NCBI RefSeq assembly: GCF_010548375.1
Contig: NZ_JAAGLY010000011.1
Coordinates: forward strand, 219,734-283,733
Source of the DNA: Streptomyces sp. SID13726
GTDB lineage: Bacteria > Actinomycetota > Actinomycetes > Streptomycetales > Streptomycetaceae
Direction of reading: 5' to 3'
Length of the DNA stretch: 64,000 nt
Shown here: piece after piece, positions 58,293-64,000 of the stretch
Layout of the letters: every line of letters starts with the position of its first letter
Numbering within the stretch: the first letter of the stretch is position 1
Notes under the pieces: model-generated
Told to the model about the DNA's origin: nothing
The model's database searches: none
Seen by the model: only the letters and a program-made list of their open reading frames with translations
Position numbers and translations under genes: made by a program

Positions 58293-59492
58293 GTGCTGTC
58301 CGAGCAGTCCACCCCGGTCGTCCGTGCCACCCTGCCCGCCGTCGGCGCCGCGATCGGCGAGATCGCCGAGGTGTTCTACGGCAGGCTCTTCGCCGACCGT
58401 CCCGAGCTGCTGCGCGATCTGTTCAACCGGGGGAACCAGGCCAACGGCGAGCAGCAGAAGGCGCTGGCGGGTTCCATCGCGGCCTTCGCGGGTCTGCTGG
58501 TGGAGCACCCCGACTCCCGGCCGGACGCGATGCTGGCCCGGATCGCCCACAAACACGCCTCGCTCGGCATCACGTCCGACCAGTACAAGCTCGTCCACCG
58601 GCATCTGTTCGCCGCGATCGGTGAGGTCCTGGGTGACGCGGTCACTCCCGAGGTGGCCGCCGCCTGGGACGAGGTGTACTGGCTGATGGCCAACGCCCTG
58701 ATCGCCCTGGAGGCCCGGCTCTACCAGGAGCCCGGCCCGCCCGAGGGCGGCACCTGGCGGGAGCTGGAGATCGTCGGGCGGCACGAGGAGACGCCGGACG
58801 CGGTCTCCCTCCTCCTGCGCGGCCCCGACGGCACGCCCGCGGGAGCCTTCCGGCCGGGCCAGTACGTCAGCGTCCAGGCCGAACTCCCGGACGGCGCCCG
58901 CCAGATACGCCAGTACAGCCTGTGCGGCGCGCCGGACGACCCGCACTGGCGCATCACCGTCAAGCGGGTCCGGGGCGGCGCGGACCCGGCGGGCGAGGTG
59001 TCCTCCTGGCTGCACGAACACGCCCGCCCCGGTGACACGCTCACCGTCTCCGCCCCGTTCGGCGACCTCGTACTGCCCGACGGCGACGGTCCGTTGCTGC
59101 TGGCGTCCGCCGGGATCGGCGTCACCCCGATGCTGTCGATGCTCCACCACCTGGCGGCCCGGGGCACGACCCGCCAGGTGCTGGTCCTGCACGCCGACCG
59201 CACCCCGGCCGACCACGCCCACCTCGACGAGCAGCGCCGGCTGGTCGCGTCCCTGCCGGACGCCCGGCTGCGGCTGTCGTACGAGGAGGCGGGCGCCGGT
59301 CTGCCCGAGGAGGCATCCGTCGGCCTGGCCGATGTGAGCACGCTCGACCTGCCCGCCGGGGTGACCGCGTACCTGTGCGGCCCGCTGCCGTTCATGCGCG
59401 GGGTCCGCGGCGACCTGCTCCGCCACGGACTGCCCGCGCACGCCGTGCACTACGAGGTGTTCGGCCCTGACCTCTGGCTCGCCGGCGAGTAG
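58293..59492 (+). CDS. hmp: Flavohaemoglobin, nitric oxide dioxygenase
   Basis: 399 residues from a GTG with AGGAG 5 bases upstream. The globin domain (residues ~1-140) has the distal Tyr29 in EVFYGRLF and the proximal His88 in IAHKHASLGI. The reductase part has the FAD motif RQYSL near 215, the NAD site GIGVTPMLSMLHHL near 285 and CGPLPFM near 363. It oxidises NO to nitrate with O2 and NADH. Preceding NsrR and the NsrR-type site indicate NO-induced expression. It is a complete three-domain enzyme of normal length. Confidence 0.95.
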   Translation: MLSEQSTPVVRATLPAVGAAIGEIAEVFYGRLFADRPELLRDLFNRGNQANGEQQKALAGSIAAFAGLLVEHPDSRPDAMLARIAHKHASLGITSDQYKLVHRHLFAAIGEVLGDAVTPEVAAAWDEVYWLMANALIALEARLYQEPGPPEGGTWRELEIVGRHEETPDAVSLLLRGPDGTPAGAFRPGQYVSVQAELPDGARQIRQYSLCGAPDDPHWRITVKRVRGGADPAGEVSSWLHEHARPGDTLTVSAPFGDLVLPDGDGPLLLASAGIGVTPMLSMLHHLAARGTTRQVLVLHADRTPADHAHLDEQRRLVASLPDARLRLSYEEAGAGLPEEASVGLADVSTLDLPAGVTAYLCGPLPFMRGVRGDLLRHGLPAHAVHYEVFGPDLWLAGE

Positions 59493-59522
59493 CGCCAGCG
59501 GCCCCGGCGGGTCGCCTCCGGT

Positions 59523-60905
59523 CTAGTCGAGCAGTACGTCGGGGTTGAGGATCCCCTCGGGGTCGAAGGCGTGCTTGACGCGGCGCATCAGGGCCACCTT
59601 CGCGGGGTCCTCCAGCGTCAGGAAGTGCTCCTTCTTCGCCTGACCGACCCCGTGCTCGCCGGAAATCGCCCCGCCGACCGCGATTCCGGCGGCGAAGACG
59701 TCGTGCAGGAGGGCGTGCCGCCGCTCGGGGTCCTCGCAGAACACGGCGAGGTGGACGTTGCCGTCGCCCGCGTGTCCGCAGCCCAGGACGCGGGAGTCGG
59801 CCGCGGCGGCGAGTTCGCGGACGCGGGCCAGGAATTCCGGCATCCGCGAGCGGGGTACGACGACGTCGATCAGGTCGTGGGCGCCGATGGCCTTGACCGT
59901 CCAGAACGCCTTCTCCCGCGCCTCGACGAGCCTGCGGGCCGAGCCGCCTTCCAGGACGTAGACGGCCGCCGCGCCCAGGTCGTCCAGCAGTGTGCCGGCG
60001 TTCTCGATGTCTCCCCGGAGCCGTTCCCCGTCGTGGCTCTCCAGGCCCACCACCAGATACGCCGGGTCCGCCTTCCTGATGTCGTCGGGGACGCCGAGTT
60101 CGAGTTCCTGGATACGGCAGATCGCGTCCATGGTGGGCGTGTCGATGTACTCGAGGATGCTCGGGGCCAGTCCGCTCGCGACGAGCCTCGGCACGGCGGC
60201 CATGACCTGGTCGAAGTCACCGAACGGGACGAGGAGGGTGGCGCCGTGCGGCGGGCGCGGGACGAGTCTGACGGTCACCTCGGTGACCAGGGCGAGGGTG
60301 CCCTCGGAGCCGACGATGAGCTGGGTGAGGTCGTAGCCGGTGGAGACCTTGGAGGTCTTCCCTCCGGTGCGGACGATCTCGCCGGTGGGCAGGACCGCCT
60401 CGATGCCCAGGACGTTGTTGCGGGTGACGCCGTGTTTGACGGCCCGCATCCCGCCCGCGTTGGTGCCGACGTTGCCGCCGACGGTGGCGGACAGCTCACC
60501 CGGGTAGACGGTGTAGGCGAGCCCGACGGCCGCGGTCCGTGCGTCCAGTTCGGCCAGGGTCACACCCGGCTGGACCACCGCCACCTGGTTGTCGGTGTCG
60601 ATCTCCAGCACCTTGTTCATCCGCTCGAAGGAGATCAGCAGACCGTCCTCGCGGGGGCGGGCGGCGCCGGAGAGCCCGGTGCCCGAGCCGCGCGCGGTGA
60701 CCGGCACGCCGTACTCGGCGGCGACGGCCAGCAGCCCGGCGACCTCCTGCGCGGTGGCGGGCCTCGCCACGTGGGCGGGTCTGCGGGGCGGCCACGACAG
60801 GGCTTCGTCGTGCGCGTAGTCGTCGCCGACCGCGTCACCGCTCAGCAGGTTGTCCCGGCCGACCGTCTCGGTGAACCGTGCCGTGGCGTCCGCCGTACCG
60901 GCCAT
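59523..60905 (-). CDS. FAD-linked oxidase (GlcD / D-lactate dehydrogenase-like)
   Basis: 460 residues from the ATG at 60905, with GGGAGA 5 bases upstream. The PCMH-type FAD domain shows VTARGSGTGLSGAARP near 70 and GNVGTNAGGMRAVKHG near 145. The C-terminal cap has GCGHAGDGNVHLAVF and the family end SGEHGVGQAKKEHF with DPEGILNPDVLLD. Members oxidise D-2-hydroxy acids such as glycolate or D-lactate, passing electrons to quinones or cytochromes. The 5' leader carries a 17-base tandem repeat. It is monocistronic and convergent with hmp. Confidence 0.92.
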   Translation of the reverse strand: MAGTADATARFTETVGRDNLLSGDAVGDDYAHDEALSWPPRRPAHVARPATAQEVAGLLAVAAEYGVPVTARGSGTGLSGAARPREDGLLISFERMNKVLEIDTDNQVAVVQPGVTLAELDARTAAVGLAYTVYPGELSATVGGNVGTNAGGMRAVKHGVTRNNVLGIEAVLPTGEIVRTGGKTSKVSTGYDLTQLIVGSEGTLALVTEVTVRLVPRPPHGATLLVPFGDFDQVMAAVPRLVASGLAPSILEYIDTPTMDAICRIQELELGVPDDIRKADPAYLVVGLESHDGERLRGDIENAGTLLDDLGAAAVYVLEGGSARRLVEAREKAFWTVKAIGAHDLIDVVVPRSRMPEFLARVRELAAAADSRVLGCGHAGDGNVHLAVFCEDPERRHALLHDVFAAGIAVGGAISGEHGVGQAKKEHFLTLEDPAKVALMRRVKHAFDPEGILNPDVLLD

Positions 60906-60914
60906 CTTCTTCTC

Positions 60915-60976
60915 CCAAGTTCTGTGCGATGCCAAGTTCTGTGCAATGCCTGTGCAATGCCAGGTTCTGTGCGCTG
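60915..60976. repeat. 17-base tandem repeat CCAAGTTCTGTGCRATG, about 3.5 copies
   Basis: Units at 60915-60931, 60932-60948, a shortened copy at 60949-60959 and a diverged copy at 60960-60976. It lies directly in front of the FAD-linked oxidase on its leader or promoter side. Regular operator-like spacing suggests repeated protein sites, but it could also be simple sequence expansion. Confidence 0.8.
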
Positions 60977-61019
60977 ACTGCTGGGGCGCCGCACTGCCCG
61001 GTGCGACGCGGACATCCGC

Positions 61020-62048
61020 TCACAGTCGGCGGGCGAGCCGTGCGAACGTGGCCGCCGCCGGTTCACGCCTGGCCTCGCGGTGGCCCGTTCCGGCCCACAG
61101 GTGGATCAGGCGGGTGTCGCCCGCCGCGGTGGCGGCCTTGCGGAGGGGGCCGGTGAGGTGGTGCAGGGCGGGGTAGCCGGCCGGTGCGAGCGGGTCGTAG
61201 CCGTCGGTGAAGTGGTTGCGCAGCGCGCGTGCCGGGCGCCCGGTGAAGGCGCGGGTGACGACGGTGGTGTCGAAGGCCGGGTCGACCAGGGCCGCCTGGT
61301 GCGGTGCGGAGGCCCCGCTCTCGTGTGTGCGCAGCAGGACGGTGCCGACCATGACGGCTTCGGCGCCCGCGTGCAGCGCGGCCGTCACGTCCGTGGCCGT
61401 GGCGACGCCACCGGTGCCGACGACGGGCCGGGCTACCGCGCGCCGGACCGCGGTGACCAGGTCGGGCAGCGCGATCGGGGGGAGCGGCCGGGCCGGGGTG
61501 AGGGTCGCGGAGTGGCCGCCCGCCGCCGGGGCCTGTGCGATCAGGGCGTCGGCGCCGGACTCGGCCGCCCGCAGCGCCTCGTCGACCGAGGTGACCGTCT
61601 GCAGGACGACGGTCCCGGCCCGGCGCAGCGCGTCGACGACCGCCCGGTCCGGGATTCCGAAGGTGAAGGACACCCAGGGGACGGGGGCCGCGGTCAGCAG
61701 GTCGATCTTGTCGGTCCAGTGGTCGTCGTCCTCGACCGGCTCCTCGGGCAGCACGACCCCGTGCCGGTCGGCCTCCGCGCGCAGCTCACGGGCGTAGCGC
61801 CGGTAGGCGTCGGCGGCGACGGGGACCGGGTTCGGGACGAACAGGTTGACGCCGAAGGCCACGTCCTCCGCGCGCAGGGTGTGGATCTGCCCGGCGAGCG
61901 CCTGCGCGGTCTTGTAGCCGCCGGCCAGGAAACCGAGGCCACCGGCCCGGGCGGCGGCGGTGACCAGCGCGGGCGTGCTCGGTCCACCGGCCATCGGGGC
62001 CGCGAGGACCGGTAGATCGGCTCCGAGTTCGGACAACAGGTCGCTCAC
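61020..62048 (-). CDS. Nitronate monooxygenase (2-nitropropane dioxygenase family)
   Basis: 342 residues, GTG start with AAGGAG 5 bases upstream. FMN-binding TIM barrel: LPVLAAPMAGGPSTPALV at the start, VNLFVPNPVPV, FTFGIPDRAVVDALRRAGTVVLQTVTS, APAAGGHSATL with the catalytic-type His, and VVGTGGVATATDV plus EAVMVGTVLLRTHES. It oxidises alkyl nitronates such as propionate-3-nitronate to the carbonyl and nitrite or nitrate. It diverges from a LysR regulator. A 24-base tandem repeat fills its leader. A link to nitrate/nitrite handling with the nearby NO genes is possible but unproven. Confidence 0.9.
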   Translation of the reverse strand: MSDLLSELGADLPVLAAPMAGGPSTPALVTAAARAGGLGFLAGGYKTAQALAGQIHTLRAEDVAFGVNLFVPNPVPVAADAYRRYARELRAEADRHGVVLPEEPVEDDDHWTDKIDLLTAAPVPWVSFTFGIPDRAVVDALRRAGTVVLQTVTSVDEALRAAESGADALIAQAPAAGGHSATLTPARPLPPIALPDLVTAVRRAVARPVVGTGGVATATDVTAALHAGAEAVMVGTVLLRTHESGASAPHQAALVDPAFDTTVVTRAFTGRPARALRNHFTDGYDPLAPAGYPALHHLTGPLRKAATAAGDTRLIHLWAGTGHREARREPAAATFARLARRL

Positions 62049-62060
62049 GTCGGCTCCTTC

Positions 62061-62180
62061 GTGGATACGGGCGTCAGGTACGTCGTGGATTCGGCCGTCA
62101 GGTACGTCGTGGATACGGTCGTGAGGCGCTTCGTGGATACGGCCATGAGGTGCTTCCAGGACACGGCCGTCAGGCGGTCG
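62061..62180. repeat. 24-base tandem repeat, five copies
   Basis: Five units of GTGGATACGG followed by NCGTCAGGTACGTC-like sequence, at 62061, 62085, 62109, 62133 and 62157, increasingly diverged toward the end. It lies in the leader of the nitronate monooxygenase gene, 13 bases from its start codon. On the minus strand it would encode octapeptides LTxVSTxx in an 84-codon frame whose stop overlaps the monooxygenase start. Confidence 0.85.
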
Positions 62181-62319
62181 CGGGCGCGCGGTGCCCGGCG
62201 TGTCCGCCCTGGTGCGGTCGCGTGGCCCGCGCTCACGCTAGGCAGCGGTGAGTGGGCCTGTGAAATGCCGGTTAGGCTGCCGCTATGCACGGCACGCATG
62301 GATGCCGGAAAGGGACGCG

Positions 62320-63201
62320 ATGAGCATGGACGTCGAACTCCGTCACCTACGGGCCTTCGTGTCCGTGGCCCGGCACCGCTCCTTCTCCCGGGCCGCCGAG
62401 GAACTGCTGATCACCCAGCCGGCGCTGAGCCGTACGGTCGCGCAGCTGGAGGCCCGGCTGAGCGTCCGGCTCCTGGACCGTTCCTCACGGCACGTCGAAC
62501 TCACGGACACCGGCGCCGAGTTCCTGGTGCACGCCGAGCGGGTCCTCGCCACCTTCGACCAGGCCCTCGCCGTCACACAGCACCGTGTCACGCTGCGGCT
62601 CGGCTTCAGCTGGCTGCTGCCCGACCCGTGGGCGCAGCGGACGGTCGGCCGCTTCGAGCAGGACACGGGGGCGACGGTCGCGCTGACCCGGATCGACGAC
62701 CCGCTTCAGGCGCTGCGTCAGCGCACCCTGGACATCGCGGTCGTGCGGGGTACCGGGGAGGTGCCCCGCGGTGCACGCACCCTGCACCTGTTCGACGAGC
62801 CGCGTATCGCGGTGTGTTCCGAGCACTGCGATCTGACCCGGCTCGGCCATCTGGACTGGACGGACGTCCAGTACTGGCCGCTGGTCGTCAACACGGTCAG
62901 CGGGACGACCGGCCCCTGGTCGTGGCCGGCCGGTCAGCGTCCGGAGCGGATCATCGAGACGACGAACTACGACGAGTGGCTGGAGTCCGTCGCGGCCAAC
63001 CGGGGCATCGGGATCGTCCCCGAGGTCGCGCGGCGCCGTACCCAGCACCCCGCCGTCCGCTTCGTCCCGGTCACCGACGCGCCGCCCAGCCCGGTCGGTC
63101 TCGTCTACCTGCCCGACGCCCACCCGTCCCTGATCCGGCGCTTCCTCGACGCCGCCGTACAGGCCGTCGACACGGAGCTGCCGCGGACACCGGTGCCGTG
63201 A
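62320..63201 (+). CDS. LysR family transcriptional regulator
   Basis: 293 residues from the ATG at 62320 (AAGGGA upstream); an in-frame ATG two codons later is possible. The HTH is FVSVARHRSFSRAAEELLITQPALSRTVAQLEARLSVRLLDRSS. The co-inducer domain starts at ~85 (VTLRLGFSWLLPDPWAQRTV). It diverges from the nitronate monooxygenase gene and precedes a metallo-beta-lactamase-fold gene by 118 bases. LysR proteins usually control the divergent neighbour, so nitronate degradation is one candidate. The palindrome CATTCATGAATG downstream may tie it to the hydrolase gene as well. Confidence 0.9.
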   Translation: MSMDVELRHLRAFVSVARHRSFSRAAEELLITQPALSRTVAQLEARLSVRLLDRSSRHVELTDTGAEFLVHAERVLATFDQALAVTQHRVTLRLGFSWLLPDPWAQRTVGRFEQDTGATVALTRIDDPLQALRQRTLDIAVVRGTGEVPRGARTLHLFDEPRIAVCSEHCDLTRLGHLDWTDVQYWPLVVNTVSGTTGPWSWPAGQRPERIIETTNYDEWLESVAANRGIGIVPEVARRRTQHPAVRFVPVTDAPPSPVGLVYLPDAHPSLIRRFLDAAVQAVDTELPRTPVP

Positions 63202-63218
63202 CCAGAATCTATGCCCGG

Positions 63219-63230
63219 CATTCATGAATG
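63219..63230. promoter_or_regulatory. Palindrome CATTCATGAATG
   Basis: A perfect 12-base palindrome in an AT-richer stretch 90 bases before the metallo-beta-lactamase-fold gene. ATGCCGG and ATGCCCGG sequences occur here and before the LysR gene. It may be a LysR or other operator. Confidence 0.4.
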
Positions 63231-63319
63231 GGGCGCCGGAGGCATTTCCCCCCGGCCCGGATGATCATTAGCGTCGACGGTGTGATGGAACCGATCAGGA
63301 CCCTTCGACGAGGGGCGCT

Positions 63320-64000
63320 ATGAGCACCGAACTGCCCCGCCAGGAGTGCGCGGTCACCGTTCTGGGCGGCCCGACGGCCGTCATCGACGTCGGCGGTCTG
63401 CGGATCGTCAGCGACCCGACGTTCGACGCCCCCGGGCCCCAGGGCTATCTCACCAAGACGGCGGGACCGGCCGCCGACGAGCAGGCCGTCGGGCCGGTCG
63501 ACCTGGTCCTGGTGAGCCACGAGGCCCATCCGGACAACCTCGACACGCGCGGCCGGGCGTTCGCCGAGGCCGCCCCGCTCGTGCTCTCCGGTCCCCGCAG
63601 CGCGGACCGCCTCGGCGGGCCGGCCCTCGGGCTGGCCCCCTGGAGCAGCCACCGGCTGCCGCGCCCGGACGGCGGCGGTGACCTGACCGTGCTGGCGGTC
63701 CCGGCGGTCCACGGGCCGCAGGACGGCGAGCGGGACGCCGACGGCAACGTCAACTGCGAGGTCATCGGGTTCGTCCTGTCCGGTACGGGGCTGCCCACCG
63801 TGTACGTCAGCGGTGACAACGCCTCACTGTGCACCGTCGCGGAGATCGCCCGCAGGGTGCCCCGCATCGACGCGGCCGTCCTGCACGCGGGCGCGGCCCG
63901 GGTCCCGGCCAAGTTCGACGGCCGGCCCCTGTCCCTCACCGGGCAGGGTGCCGCCGCCGCGACAGCCGTCCTGGGCGTGGGTACGGTGATTGCGGCCCAC
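63320..64000 (+). CDS. Metallo-beta-lactamase-fold hydrolase, truncated by window end
   Basis: 227 codons are visible; the gene continues beyond the window. ATG with AGGGG upstream. It starts VTVLGGPTAVIDVGGLRIVSDPTFD, the typical fold start, then LVLVSHEAHPDNLD as a variant metal motif (HxxHxDN instead of HxHxDH). VPAVHG and YVSGDNASL supply later metal ligands. This UlaG-like branch holds phosphodiesterases and lactonases. The altered metal motif is common in actinobacterial members. The upstream LysR is a possible regulator. The function cannot be stated more closely. Confidence 0.8.
   Translation, partial: MSTELPRQECAVTVLGGPTAVIDVGGLRIVSDPTFDAPGPQGYLTKTAGPAADEQAVGPVDLVLVSHEAHPDNLDTRGRAFAEAAPLVLSGPRSADRLGGPALGLAPWSSHRLPRPDGGGDLTVLAVPAVHGPQDGERDADGNVNCEVIGFVLSGTGLPTVYVSGDNASLCTVAEIARRVPRIDAAVLHAGAARVPAKFDGRPLSLTGQGAAAATAVLGVGTVIAAH

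Noticed and set aside
60915..62180. Tandem repeats considered as a CRISPR array
   Set aside because: Units are only 17 or 24 bases, directly adjacent with no unique spacers, and no cas genes are near.
62045..62299. 84-codon minus-strand leader frame with LTxVST repeats as a gene
   Set aside because: There is no ribosome binding site before its ATG, it overlaps the divergent promoter, and the repeats explain the open frame. Kept as a repeat and a finding only.

Overview
This is high-GC actinobacterial DNA, almost certainly from Streptomyces or a close relative. The signs are GTG/TTG starts, strong GGAGG ribosome binding sites, tight 4-base stop/start overlaps (ATGA, GTGA), a nitrate-sensing-type sensor ATPase protein, a CUT1 sugar ABC transporter without its own ATPase, an IS701-type transposase remnant, and the intergenic sequence GCAGTTCCCCGCGCCCCT that I recall as common in Streptomyces. 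I see no rRNA, tRNA or CRISPR array.

Bases 1-6284 are the end of an aromatic-ring catabolic operon on the + strand: FAH-family hydrolase, cyclase-family hydrolase, FAD hydroxylase, ACMSD-type amidohydrolase, two-domain extradiol dioxygenase, second FAH enzyme. Two signalling genes follow: a membrane PP2C/SpoIIE phosphatase and a NIT-type sensor.

Bases 9948-32101 are a large catabolic island. A minus-strand operon encodes a carboxymuconolactone decarboxylase-like protein, two SDRs, a cytochrome P450, its 3Fe-4S ferredoxin and its ferredoxin reductase. It diverges from a Baeyer-Villiger-type monooxygenase. Beyond are two SnoaL-like proteins, a second cyclase-family hydrolase, a fused 2-oxoacid dehydrogenase E1, a TetR regulator, acyl-CoA dehydrogenase, zinc alcohol dehydrogenase, enoyl-CoA hydratase, acyl-CoA ligase, another SDR, two unusual CoA enzymes and two amidohydrolases. 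The intergenic promoter regions from 14.8 to 30.8 kb share a palindrome of the form (G/T)ACCG-N2-(C/T)GGTC, so the island is probably one TetR regulon. The enzymes suggest hydroxylation of an alicyclic or terpenoid compound, oxidation to a ketone, lactone formation, lactone opening and beta-oxidation.

Bases 32340-35292 hold an aldo/keto reductase, a VOC protein and a glutamate decarboxylase. Bases 35.4-54.5 kb hold a sugar regulon: GH97, GH36 and GH127 glycosidases, a 970-residue Tat-exported protein I cannot classify, an ABC sugar importer, a hydroxyacid dehydrogenase and a LacI regulator. A LacI-type operator (AGTAAACGTTTACT) lies just after the -10 box of five promoters. beta-L-arabinofuranosidase with alpha-galactosidase would fit plant extensin-type glycans (inference). 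A methyltransferase, an IS701/WD40 gene scar and a protein of unknown function interrupt this region.

Bases 54.5-64 kb hold a PhzF protein, a ferredoxin-P450 pair opposite a MarR regulator with two palindromes between them, an NsrR-flavohaemoglobin nitric-oxide defence pair, an FAD-linked oxidase, a nitronate monooxygenase opposite a LysR regulator, and a metallo-beta-lactamase-fold hydrolase cut by the window end.
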